The notes under the pieces are model-generated. The model saw only the letters and a program-made list of their open reading frames with translations, was not told the DNA's origin and ran no database searches. Below are positions 47,210-55,880 of a stretch of 64,000 nt of DNA, one piece after another. The stretch's first letter is position 1; the number at the start of each line of letters is the position of its first letter. Both the position numbers and the translations under genes were made by a program. The DNA comes from Luteococcus sp048595755 (GTDB lineage Bacteria; Actinomycetota; Actinomycetes; Propionibacteriales; Propionibacteriaceae), in the NCBI RefSeq assembly GCF_048595755.1, contig NZ_CP184360.1:620001-684000 (forward strand), in the 5' to 3' direction.

Positions 47210-49176
47210 CGCTGGACCTCTCGCTCGCGGGCCTCGTGGGAGGCATAGCTGTGGCCGGTGCCGGGCACCTCGACCATGTGGGCTCGCTCGTGCAGGCCGA
47301 CGTCGGGCTGGCTGGAGCGGGGTGCGAAGCGGTCGCCGTCCACGAAGTCCGACGGGGAGGGCACCACGCCGGGAACCTGGTGGAGGCGGCCGGTCCCCGA
47401 TTCGATGGACAGCACGGCTCCGAGCAGTCCCCGGGTGTATTCGTGGCGGGGATCGGTGAGGATCTCGCGCGTGGGTCCGGTCTCCACGACCTGGCCGGCG
47501 TACATGACGGTGATGCGATGGGCCACCGACGAGACGAGCGCCAGGTCGTGGGAGACGAAGACCATCGCGAAGCCAAGCTTCTCGCGCAGGTCATTGAGCA
47601 GGTCGACGACCTGCTTCTGGACGGTCACGTCGAGGGCGGTGGTGGGCTCGTCGGCGATGACCAGCTTCGGGTTGCGGGTCAGGGCCATGGCGATCAGGAC
47701 CCGCTGGCGTTGGCCTCCGGACAGCTCGTGCGGATAGCTGGCCAGCGTCCGTACCGGGTCCAGGCCCACCAGCTCCAGGAGCTCCTCGGCGCTGCGCTGC
47801 CCGCCGCGCGAGGTGAGTTGCTTCATCTGGGAGCGGATCAGCATCGACGGATTGAGCGAGCTCAGCGCGTCCTGGTAGATCATCGCGATGTCGTGCCCGC
47901 GCAGGGCGTTGTGCTGCTTGGGGGTCAGCTCGAGCAGGTTCTTGTCGTCGAAGAGGATCTGGCCGGTGATCTCGGCAGTGTCGGGGAGCAGACCCATGAT
48001 CGCCATGGAGGTGATCGACTTGCCGCATCCGGACTCCCCCACCAGCCCCATGGTCTCTCCGGGGGCGACGCTGAACGAGACGTGGTCGACCACGTTGACT
48101 TCGCCGTGCGCCTGGGGGAAACGGATGCACAGGTCCCGCACCTCCAGCAGCGGCGCTGCCCCGTCCGAGGACGGGTGGAAACGATCGGTGCGGCGCTCTT
48201 CGGCCGCCGCGAGCGCGGCCAGCCGGTCCTCCAGCGGAATGGTGGCGTGTTCCACCTCAGCGGCCAGGGCGGGGACGACCGGAGCGCTCGACGCCTCGAC
48301 CGCGTCGTCGAGCTTGACCTTGCGGCGCAGTCGGGGCGAGACCATGGCGTCGGTCATGCCTTCGCTGAGCACGTTGAGCGCCAGCACCGTCAGCAGGATC
48401 GCCAGGCCTGGGAAGAAGGTGGCCCACCAGCCACCCATCATGAGCAGCTGCTTGCCGTCGGCCAGCACATTGCCCCACGACGGGTTCGGCGGCCGCACAC
48501 CGGCGTTGATGAAGCTGAGGGAGGCCTCGAAGACGATGGCGTCGGCCACCAGGACGGTGGCGAAGACCAGCACCGGCGCGATGCAGTTGCGAGCCACGTG
48601 CCTGATCAGGATGCGCGGGGTGGAGGCCCCCATCACACGCGTGGCATTGACGTAGTCCTCACCGAACTGTGACAGGACATTCGCCCGGATCACCCGCGTC
48701 AGCTGTGGGGTGTAGAGGAAGGCGATGGCCAGGATCAGCACGGGCAGCGAGCTGCCCCACACGGCGACGAAGACGGCGGCCAGGGCGATGCCGGGAAAGC
48801 TCATGATGATGTCGAGCACGCGCATCAGGACCTCGCTGACCCAGGTTCCCGCGGTGGCCGCGATGGATCCGAGCACCGCGGCGGCTGCCAGGGCGACGAG
48901 GGTGGCGCACAGTCCCAGGACCAGGGAGGAACGAGCCCCGTGGGCGACTCGCGCAAAGATGTCTCGCCCGATGGCGTCGGTTCCGAACCAGTGCTCTGCG
49001 CTCGGGGCTTGGGCAGGCATGGCGGAGCTGAAGGGGTCATGGCGGCACACCAGCGGCGCCAGCAGCGCCAGCAGCGAGACCAGGCAGATGACCAGCAAGG
49101 CGATGCGGGAAGACCACGGGAGCGCGCGAAGCCTCAGGCCGGGCTCGGAGAGTCGTCGGGTCAGGGAGCGTCGCAC
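47206..49176 (-). CDS. Fused DppC-type permease and DppD-type ATPase
   Basis: 656 residues. Residues 1 to about 300 are a DppC-like permease (HDPFSSAMPAQAPSAEHWFGTD; EAA-like loop DYVNATRVMGASTPRIL). Residues from about 335 are an ATPase with Walker A VGESGCGKS, signature LSGGQRQRVLIAMAL and Walker B LVIADEPTTALD. Fusing permease and ATPase is unusual for Dpp/Opp systems, where they are usually separate. Start GTG at 49176, 1 nt after the permease stop. Confidence 0.9.
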   Translation of the reverse strand: MRRSLTRRLSEPGLRLRALPWSSRIALLVICLVSLLALLAPLVCRHDPFSSAMPAQAPSAEHWFGTDAIGRDIFARVAHGARSSLVLGLCATLVALAAAAVLGSIAATAGTWVSEVLMRVLDIIMSFPGIALAAVFVAVWGSSLPVLILAIAFLYTPQLTRVIRANVLSQFGEDYVNATRVMGASTPRILIRHVARNCIAPVLVFATVLVADAIVFEASLSFINAGVRPPNPSWGNVLADGKQLLMMGGWWATFFPGLAILLTVLALNVLSEGMTDAMVSPRLRRKVKLDDAVEASSAPVVPALAAEVEHATIPLEDRLAALAAAEERRTDRFHPSSDGAAPLLEVRDLCIRFPQAHGEVNVVDHVSFSVAPGETMGLVGESGCGKSITSMAIMGLLPDTAEITGQILFDDKNLLELTPKQHNALRGHDIAMIYQDALSSLNPSMLIRSQMKQLTSRGGQRSAEELLELVGLDPVRTLASYPHELSGGQRQRVLIAMALTRNPKLVIADEPTTALDVTVQKQVVDLLNDLREKLGFAMVFVSHDLALVSSVAHRITVMYAGQVVETGPTREILTDPRHEYTRGLLGAVLSIESGTGRLHQVPGVVPSPSDFVDGDRFAPRSSQPDVGLHERAHMVEVPGTGHSYASHEAREREVQR

Positions 49177-49177
49177 G

Positions 49178-50143
49178 TCACACCGTCCTGATTCGGGGGT
49201 TCACGAGGACGTAGAGCATGTCCACGAGGATGTTGATGAGGATGAAGGCGATGGCCACGGTGAGGGTCACGCCCTGCACCAGGAAGACGTCATTGCGGGT
49301 GACCCCGTCCAGGATGAGTTGGCCCATCGCCTGGATGTTGAAGATGATCTCGATGATGACCGCGCCACCCATCAGGTAGCCCACTCGCAGCCCGAGGACC
49401 GTGATGGGCGTGATGAGGGCATTGCGCAGCACATTGCGCGCAATGACCACGTGCTTGGGGATCCCGGCGCCGATGGCGGTGCGCACATAGTCACGGTCGA
49501 GTTCCTCGACCATCGAGGTGCGCACGACGCGAGTGAGGGAGCCGGCCACCGGCACGGCCAGGGCGAGGGCCGGCAGGGTGATGTTGTTCTGCCAGACCCC
49601 CGGATCATCGCCGAAGGGCACCCATTGGGAGACCACTGCCGGGAACAGGCCGGCACCACCGGGGACGGTGGACAGCCACTGGATGAGGAGGATCGCCAGC
49701 CAGAAGGAGGGGGTGGCCAGTGCCGCGATGGACAGCACGCGGATCACCTGGTCCACCCAGCGATCCCGGAAGAGTGCCGCCAGCACGCCGAGCACCAGCG
49801 AGGCGACCACGGCGATCACCAATCCCACCAGCGTGAGCTGCAGCGTGATGGGGAAGGCCTCGGCGACGAACTTGGTCACCGGGACGTTGCCGGCACTGGT
49901 ACCCATGTCGCCCTGGGCCAGGTTCCCGAGAAACTGCACGTAACGCACCAACAGAGGCGAGTCGAGGCCGTGCTCGGCCCGGTAGGCGGCCAGCGCCTCC
50001 GGTGAGGCCGCCTCCCCAAGAGCCAGGCGCGCGGGATCGGCCGGGGAAAAGGACATCACGAAGAAGACGAGGAAGGTGACGCCCAGAACCATGACCGGCA
50101 GCGCCAACAACCGCCGTCCGATCAGTCTCAGCAATGTGGTCAC
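49178..50143 (-). CDS. DppB-type ABC permease
   Basis: 321 residues from the GTG at 50143 (AGGAG upstream). Six spans, typical DppB N-terminus (RLLALPVMVLGVTFLVFFVM) and the permease loop (DYVRTAIGAGIPKHVVIARN). It pairs with the fused DppC-DppD protein. Located just downstream of the binding-protein gene. Confidence 0.9.
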   Translation of the reverse strand: MTTLLRLIGRRLLALPVMVLGVTFLVFFVMSFSPADPARLALGEAASPEALAAYRAEHGLDSPLLVRYVQFLGNLAQGDMGTSAGNVPVTKFVAEAFPITLQLTLVGLVIAVVASLVLGVLAALFRDRWVDQVIRVLSIAALATPSFWLAILLIQWLSTVPGGAGLFPAVVSQWVPFGDDPGVWQNNITLPALALAVPVAGSLTRVVRTSMVEELDRDYVRTAIGAGIPKHVVIARNVLRNALITPITVLGLRVGYLMGGAVIIEIIFNIQAMGQLILDGVTRNDVFLVQGVTLTVAIAFILINILVDMLYVLVNPRIRTV

Positions 50144-50200
50144 GGATACTCCTGGGGGACGTGCGGTGGGGGCACCTGCTGGTGCCCCCACCGCGAGGAA

Positions 50201-51820
50201 CTACTTGGTGGATGCGACGTCGATCAACGACAGCCCGGTCAAGGAGATGGGCTTGAAGTCGACCAGTGAGGAGTCGTCCCACGCAGTGCTCGGCTTGCGA
50301 TGCAGCAGCGGGTAGAGCGGCACCGTCTCGGAGATCAGGTCGAACAGCTCGCCCCACGTGGCCTTCTGCTCCTCCCCTTCCTGGCTCTCGGCCTTGTCGA
50401 GCAGCTCCTGGACCTTCTTGTGGGAGGGCTGCCCCTTCCAGTGCATGCGGTTGTCGGTCCAGGTTTCGTTGGAGTACCACCAGCGCAGCAACAGGCTCGG
50501 GTCGGAGCCGAAGACCGAGGGATCACCAGGGGCGATCACGGCGTCGTAGGCAGCAGGCTTGCCGTCGATGGTGTTGTAGACATCGGCGGACTTCTTCTCG
50601 GTGAAGTCCACCTTCAGACCGGCCGCCTCCAGGCACTCCTTGATGATCGGAGTGGCCTTCTTGACCCAGCCGTGGTCGGTGCACAGCAGCCGGATGGAGC
50701 TCAGACCCGTCTCCTTGAACAGGGCCTTGGCCTTGCCGACGTCGTAGGAGTAGACCGTCTTGGCCTTCTTGTAGTCCGGGTGGGTCTCGTGCAGGAAGCT
50801 GGTGGCCGGGCTCGCATTGTCCAGGTAGGCGGTCTTGATGATCTTGTCCATGTCCAGCGCGTAGAGGAAGGCCTGCCGGTTGCGCACCTCCTTGAAGGGC
50901 GCGGAACCCACGTTGAACATCGCGAACAGCAGCGAGAAGCCCTGCACGGCCTCGACCTTCGCATTGGCCTTGAGGGTCTCCACCGACAGGTCCGGCACCT
51001 GGTCGATGGCCTGGACGGCCTTGGAGCTCATGGCATTGATGCGAGTCGAGTCGTCGGGCATCACCTTCCAGACCATCTTCGCCGCCTTCGCCGGCCGCGA
51101 GCCGTTGTAGTCGTCGAAGCGCTCGAAGGCGAGTTGCTTGCTGGTGGCCGAGTTGTCGGTCAGCTTCCAGGGGCCGCTGCCCACCGGCTTGGCGTCAAAG
51201 GCCTTCGCATCCTTGGAGACCAGGGCCTTGGGAACGATCTTCACCACGGCCAGTCGCTGGGGCACCAGCGAGAACGGGGCCTTGAGCTTGAAGGTGATGG
51301 TCTTGTCGTCCTTGGCGGTGACACCGTCCAGGAAGCTGATGAACTGCACGTAGAGCGACTGGTTCTTCGGGTCCAGGACGCGTTCGAAGCTGAACACGAC
51401 GTCCTCGGCGGTGACGGGGCTGCCGTCGTGGAACTTGGCCCCCTCGCGCAGGGTCGCCTCCCAGGTGTGCTCGTCCACCTTCTTGGGCAGCTCCTTGGCC
51501 AGCGCCGGGTAGATCTCACGCGTCCCGCTCGGAAGGACCTCCGTCAGGCCCTCCATGGTGTGCCAGTTGGCGGCAACCGTCAGGGCTGCGGATGTTGTCA
51601 TCGGGTCGAAACCATTGGTGCCGAGTTCGTAGCTGATGGCCGTGGTGATGGTGCCATCGGGGTTGCCTGCCGCTGCCGACTCTGCGGAGCCATCGGCGCG
51701 ATCTGCGGGCGAGGTGCCACAGGCCGACAGGGTTCCGGCGAACGTCATCGCGGCTCCGAGGGCAGTGGTGAGGCGCAGGAAGTCGCGGCGAGTCGCCGTC
51801 GGGAAGGTGCCGTTCGTCAT
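50201..51820 (-). CDS. Family 5 extracellular solute-binding lipoprotein
   Basis: 539 residues. The signal is Tat-like (ATRRDFLRL) and ends in a lipobox (LSAC), so it is a lipoprotein on the outer face of the membrane. The mature part has the SBP family 5 pattern (YPALAKELPKKVDEHTW, EGAKFHDGSPVTAEDVVFSFERVLDP). It supplies ligand to the Dpp-type permeases next to it. A TATACT -10 box (minus strand, 51870-51865) and the 51840 operator lie before the ATG. Ligand inferred as sialic acid or sialoside from context. Confidence 0.88.
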   Translation of the reverse strand: MTNGTFPTATRRDFLRLTTALGAAMTFAGTLSACGTSPADRADGSAESAAAGNPDGTITTAISYELGTNGFDPMTTSAALTVAANWHTMEGLTEVLPSGTREIYPALAKELPKKVDEHTWEATLREGAKFHDGSPVTAEDVVFSFERVLDPKNQSLYVQFISFLDGVTAKDDKTITFKLKAPFSLVPQRLAVVKIVPKALVSKDAKAFDAKPVGSGPWKLTDNSATSKQLAFERFDDYNGSRPAKAAKMVWKVMPDDSTRINAMSSKAVQAIDQVPDLSVETLKANAKVEAVQGFSLLFAMFNVGSAPFKEVRNRQAFLYALDMDKIIKTAYLDNASPATSFLHETHPDYKKAKTVYSYDVGKAKALFKETGLSSIRLLCTDHGWVKKATPIIKECLEAAGLKVDFTEKKSADVYNTIDGKPAAYDAVIAPGDPSVFGSDPSLLLRWWYSNETWTDNRMHWKGQPSHKKVQELLDKAESQEGEEQKATWGELFDLISETVPLYPLLHRKPSTAWDDSSLVDFKPISLTGLSLIDVASTK

Positions 51821-51839
51821 TGAAGTCTCCTTTGAAATC

Positions 51840-51854
51840 AGACGTCCGATGTCC
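51840..51854. promoter_or_regulatory. Second NanR-type operator, before the transporter operon
   Basis: AGACGTCCGATGTCC, 12 of 14 arm positions matching the 43491 palindrome. It lies just downstream of a TATACT -10 box (51870-51865) and 20-34 nt upstream of the binding-protein start. Confidence 0.7.
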
Positions 51855-51923
51855 GATGAGTTGGAGTATAGCCAGCAGAGGGGTCGTGGGGAACAGCGGG
51901 CAGGCCCATTTGGCCACTCGTCA

Positions 51924-51961
51924 GCAAGAGGCGGGGCGCCCGCTGACACCCCGCCCCTTGC
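51924..51961 (-). terminator. Terminator after nanH
   Basis: GCAAGAGGCGGGG and CCCCGCCCCTTGC, 13-bp arms with one mismatch, 12-nt loop. It lies 13 nt beyond the nanH stop and before the transporter promoter. Confidence 0.75.
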
Positions 51962-51973
51962 CGCATCAGTAGG

Positions 51974-53845
51974 TCACCCCAGCGAGACCGTCGGGGCCTT
52001 CGTGACGACCGTGGTCACGTCAGCGCCCGAGGTGGAGACCCAGGTCACCTCCGGCGTGAAGGCCCCGGCCGCCAGGTCCTCCTGGGTCAGGACGTGATGG
52101 GCGGAGGTGCAGGTGTAGCTCCCCTTGCCCTTCAGGTTCGTGTAGCGACAGTTGCGAGCATCCACGGCGGGGTCCAGACCCCGCAGATTCCCGCTCGGCA
52201 CCACCGTGGTGCTGGCATTGGTCAGGTTGCGGACCGTGTAGGAGAAGCGCAGCACGTCCCCCACCGCATAGGAGCTCTGGGGGTTGGTGTGCGTGGCCTG
52301 GGACACCTCGATTCGCCCGTCCAGCTCGTCGGCAGTCTTGGGCACGCTCACCCGCCAGGTGAACTGGGACGTGCGCCCGTCGCGCCCCGTGACGGTCACG
52401 GGAATCTCGTAGACGCCGCCACGCGTCTGCGCCGGGACGCTCAGACTGACCGGCAGGCTACGACCCTGACCCGGGGGAACCGCGACGGTGTCGCGGTCCA
52501 GTCCGTCCAGAACCCACCCTGCGGGCAGTGTGACCGCCACGTCCTTCACCACCAAGGCGCGGCCTTCCTGGTTGGTGATGGTCAGCCTGGTGTCGTGGGT
52601 CTGCCCCCGCTCCACGGCGGCCTCGGGCAGCTGGACAGGAGCGCACTGCCCGCGCAACCAGTCCAGGTTGAAGTTCGCATAGGCGATCCCGTTGGCGGGC
52701 TCATAGGCCAGGCCGAAGGTGCCATCAGGCAGGGCGGCCAAGGTGGAGTAGGACATCGAGTCGGCCTTGAACTCCCGGGCGATGGGCCAGGTACGACCGT
52801 CGTCGCAGCTGGCGCGAATCGTGCCGTGGGCACGTTCGGTGGCGCTGGCGGAGTTGGAGAACAGCAGGACCTTGGCCAGGCCACTGCCCTTGGGCGCATC
52901 GGGGAAGGCACGGATGATGGAGGCATTGTTGGCTGGATCGGGCAGCTGCTTCTCCAGGGTGACAGGACCATAGGTGATGCCCCCATTGCTGGAGTAGGCC
53001 ACCTTGCGATAGCCGGAGCGGGCCGAGTCACGCGAGTTGAGCATGACGCGTCCGTCGGAGAGCTCGACGGTCTTGTTCTCGTCCATCCGGGTGCCCACCG
53101 GCTTTCCGGAGTGCCACGTCTTGCCATGGTCGTCGGAGTAGATGCTCACTGCCCGGAAGTCACCGGTGGCCGTCACGATCGTGAACTGCTGCAGCAGCCG
53201 ACCCTTGTGGGGGCCGTACTTGAGCTGGATGCCCTGGCCCGAGGCAGCAAAACGCGACCGGACGCTCAGGTCTGGAGTGATGTCGGCGGTGATGGTGCGG
53301 TGCTCCCACGTGGCGCCGTCATCCTTGGAGACGCTGACTTCGGCGTGGAGCACATTGCGGTCATCGGGGTCCACGCCAGGGCGAGAGGCCGCCAGGCCGG
53401 CATCGAAGGAGTGCACGTGGAAGTTGAAGATGTCCCCGCTCTCCTCGTCGACGATGTAGCTCGGATCCGAGAAGCCCTCCTTCGGCGCCTCGACCTTGCC
53501 CTGGCGAATCACGGACATGGCCTCGAAATTGCGGCCCCCGTCGGTGGAGCGGCGCTGCAGGATCGAGTTCGGCCCGGGAGCGTCGATCCCGGTGGGTCGA
53601 CCGTCGTAGGAGACCAGCACGTCGCCCGAGGGTGCGACCGTCAGCGCTGGAATGCGGTAGTTGGGAAAGCCCTGCTCGCCGTGCACTGCAACCATCTGCT
53701 CGCGATAGAAGGGATCGTCCCCGGCGAATGGAGAATGGGCCTTGCCCGAGGGGGCTGCGCCTGCGGGGGCCAGCGGCAAGGCCAGCAGGGCCAGTCCAAG
53801 GGCGGCGACGGTCAGTCGCGCGGGTCGGGGTGGGAGACGGAACAT
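51974..53845 (-). CDS. nanH: Secreted sialidase NanH
   Basis: 623 residues from the ATG at 53845 (AAGGAGG upstream). A signal peptide ends near AGAAPSG. The catalytic Arg is in YRIPALTV (Arg64). Asp boxes are STDGGRNF, SKDDGATW, SDDHGKTW, SSNGGITY and SCDDGRTW. The C-terminal half of the tail holds a beta domain of the NEW3 type and a second Ig-like domain (VGDVLRFSYTVRNLTN). There is no LPXTG or membrane anchor, so it should be released or bound noncovalently. It cleaves sialic acid from host or polymer glycans. The operator at 53870 lies 25-39 nt before the start. Confidence 0.93.
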   Translation of the reverse strand: MFRLPPRPARLTVAALGLALLALPLAPAGAAPSGKAHSPFAGDDPFYREQMVAVHGEQGFPNYRIPALTVAPSGDVLVSYDGRPTGIDAPGPNSILQRRSTDGGRNFEAMSVIRQGKVEAPKEGFSDPSYIVDEESGDIFNFHVHSFDAGLAASRPGVDPDDRNVLHAEVSVSKDDGATWEHRTITADITPDLSVRSRFAASGQGIQLKYGPHKGRLLQQFTIVTATGDFRAVSIYSDDHGKTWHSGKPVGTRMDENKTVELSDGRVMLNSRDSARSGYRKVAYSSNGGITYGPVTLEKQLPDPANNASIIRAFPDAPKGSGLAKVLLFSNSASATERAHGTIRASCDDGRTWPIAREFKADSMSYSTLAALPDGTFGLAYEPANGIAYANFNLDWLRGQCAPVQLPEAAVERGQTHDTRLTITNQEGRALVVKDVAVTLPAGWVLDGLDRDTVAVPPGQGRSLPVSLSVPAQTRGGVYEIPVTVTGRDGRTSQFTWRVSVPKTADELDGRIEVSQATHTNPQSSYAVGDVLRFSYTVRNLTNASTTVVPSGNLRGLDPAVDARNCRYTNLKGKGSYTCTSAHHVLTQEDLAAGAFTPEVTWVSTSGADVTTVVTKAPTVSLG

Positions 53846-53869
53846 GGGATCCTCCTTGATCCAGTCATA

Positions 53870-53884
53870 AGACATCTGACCTCT
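53870..53884. promoter_or_regulatory. Third NanR-type operator, before nanH
   Basis: AGACATCTGACCTCT: left arm identical to the 43491 site, right arm 5 of 7 matching. It is the only such site seen upstream of nanH. Confidence 0.65.
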
Positions 53885-53922
53885 GAGCCTGAGGTGAGGA
53901 TGCCCCGGAGTCAATGGATCGC

Positions 53923-54387
53923 TCAACAACCCTGCGCAGGCACCGCACCGTGGCCGCCACTGGCCCGGCGCATCGGCACGTGCGGTATGCCGTCCTCGAC
54001 GAAGGCCGGCCCACACACCTCGAAGCCAAAACGGCGGTACCAGTGCTCCAGATGGGCCTGTGCATCCAACACGCAGCTGCGCGGCCCGACCTGCTCCAGA
54101 GCCTCGCCCATGAGCATTGACCCCAGTTTGGTTCCGCGATGATCCCTTGCCACCGCCACTCGCCCGATCCGCAGTCCGTGGTCCTCGCTCAGGATGCGCA
54201 GTGTCGCCACCACGTCCCCACCATCCTGCGCCCACAGCTGTACGGCGGTGGGCTCCAGATCCCGTCCGTCGAGTTCCGGATAGGCGCAGGCCTGCTCCAC
54301 GACGAAGACGTCGGTCCGCAACCGCAGGATCTGGTAGAGCACCGCGGGCTCCAGGTGCACCAGAGGGGCGGCATGGATGTGGATCAT
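53923..54387 (-). CDS. ElaA-type GNAT acetyltransferase
   Basis: 154 residues from the ATG at 54387, which overlaps the methyltransferase stop (ATGA). Pattern of ElaA: LYQILRLRTDVFVVEQ, YPELDGRD, RIGRVAVARDHRGTKLGSML. A cytoplasmic acetyltransferase of unknown substrate. It is co-transcribed with the methyltransferase. Confidence 0.85.
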   Translation of the reverse strand: MIHIHAAPLVHLEPAVLYQILRLRTDVFVVEQACAYPELDGRDLEPTAVQLWAQDGGDVVATLRILSEDHGLRIGRVAVARDHRGTKLGSMLMGEALEQVGPRSCVLDAQAHLEHWYRRFGFEVCGPAFVEDGIPHVPMRRASGGHGAVPAQGC

Positions 54388-55250
54388 GCCTTGCCGCCGG
54401 GCTTTCGAGCGACGATCGTGAAGGTGCACGGGATCCGGTCAGGAGTGGGCCAGACCCACCCGGCGTCGGTCTCCACCATGGCCGGGCTGAAGCGCCAGGG
54501 CAGGGTCTGGCCCTCGTCGAAATGTTCCAGCACCAGGCCAGCTGTCAGCAACGACCCGATGACCTCGCTGAGGGAGTGGGGCCACTCATAGCTGCGCTGG
54601 TGTTCGACGGTGCCGTCACCCAGGTAGGTTCCCGGGTCGTCCCACTGCTGCGCAGCACCGGTCGGGAAGTACCGGAAGACGACGCGGGGGTTCGCCCCCA
54701 CTTCCTCCAGTGCAAAGAGCATCGGATGTCCATCCTGGATGTAGAAGACGCCGCCCGGACGCAGCAGCGCAGCAATCTGGCGGGCCCAGACGCCCAGGTC
54801 GTCGAGCCAGCAGATGGCACCGATGCTGGTGTAGACCACGTCGAAGTCCCCGGCAACCGCCTCCCGCGCAGCAAGGGCATCGGCCTGTACCCAGGTGACC
54901 TCTTCACCGGTGCGGGCCACCAGCCGGCGGGCGACGTCCAACGAGGCGCCCGACTGGTCGAGCCCCGTCACCCGGGCACCGCACCGTGCCCACGAAAGCG
55001 TGTCGGTGCCGATGTGGCACTGCAGGTGTAACAGGTCCAGCCCGTCGACGCCCTGGCTCCCCAGATGTTCCCGCAGTACGGCAAGGTCGCCGACAACTTG
55101 CGGGGAAATCCGTCCGGGATCCTCGACGTAGGCCTCAATGCCGTAGGAGTCCTCGTGGAGGCTGGCCCGGTCGTCCCAGTTGAGGCGATTGGCCTCGCGA
55201 GCCTCGTCCCAGGCGATGGTGACGTCAGTGGCCTGCGGTGTCTCGGTCAT
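54384..55250 (-). CDS. SAM-dependent methyltransferase
   Basis: 288 residues of a class I methyltransferase. The SAM motif I is LLHLQCHIGTDTLSWA, followed by GLDQSG and DVVYTSIGAICWL. N-terminal NRLNWDDRASLHE is typical of a small-molecule methyltransferase subgroup common in actinobacteria. Substrate unknown. It overlaps the ElaA-type gene and lies 51 nt from the glycosylase gene. Confidence 0.85.
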   Translation of the reverse strand: MTETPQATDVTIAWDEAREANRLNWDDRASLHEDSYGIEAYVEDPGRISPQVVGDLAVLREHLGSQGVDGLDLLHLQCHIGTDTLSWARCGARVTGLDQSGASLDVARRLVARTGEEVTWVQADALAAREAVAGDFDVVYTSIGAICWLDDLGVWARQIAALLRPGGVFYIQDGHPMLFALEEVGANPRVVFRYFPTGAAQQWDDPGTYLGDGTVEHQRSYEWPHSLSEVIGSLLTAGLVLEHFDEGQTLPWRFSPAMVETDAGWVWPTPDRIPCTFTIVARKPGGKA

Positions 55251-55301
55251 GTCGTGGACGCTACCGCGACACCGCCCCTCACCCCACCGATTTTCCAGCG
55301 G

Positions 55302-55880
55302 TCACTTCACCCACGGTCTGGACACCCACGGATTGCCCCGCAGGTAGAAGCGTCGGGGAGCATCCGCATTCTTCGTGATCCCCACCCGAGTCGTCGTCAC
55401 GATCTGCGACGGCGCCACCGGCTCGCGACGCACCAGCTGCAGCGGCGCTTCGGTCAGATCGTGCCCGCGCAGGTCCAGCCGGATTCCCATGGCCTGACAC
55501 AGCTTTCCCGGGCCGTTGGTCACCTCCACACCACCGCGGCCCCGTCGTTGCTCCATCTCGGCCAGTCCCTCCAGCGGTTCGGCCGCGCGGATCAGCACCC
55601 CGCATCCGAACCCTTCGGGGCCGGCGACCACGTTCATGCAGTGGTGCAGCCCGTGGATCAGGTAGACGTAGGCGTGCCCGGCGGCCAGGAACATCGCGTC
55701 ATTGCGCGCGGTGCGTCCGTGGTGAGAGTGGCTGGCCGGATCACCTTGGTCGTAGGCCTCGGTCTCGACGATGCGCACCCGCAGGGTCTGTCCCTGCATC
55801 TCATGGACCAGTTCGCAGCCCAGCAGGCGCTGGGCCGCGGTCTCTGCGTCGGTCTCGAGCCACTGCCAGTTGTCGGTCAC
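55302..55880 (-). CDS. 3-methyladenine DNA glycosylase (AAG/MPG family)
   Basis: 192 residues from the GTG at 55880 (GGGAGAA upstream). The family pattern is clear: RIVETEAYDQGDPASH, YVYLIHGLHHCMNVV and GPGKLCQAMGI, with the catalytic Glu in ETEAY. It removes alkylated purines from DNA. It overlaps the ferritin-like gene by 4 nt. Confidence 0.92.
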   Translation of the reverse strand: MTDNWQWLETDAETAAQRLLGCELVHEMQGQTLRVRIVETEAYDQGDPASHSHHGRTARNDAMFLAAGHAYVYLIHGLHHCMNVVAGPEGFGCGVLIRAAEPLEGLAEMEQRRGRGGVEVTNGPGKLCQAMGIRLDLRGHDLTEAPLQLVRREPVAPSQIVTTTRVGITKNADAPRRFYLRGNPWVSRPWVK

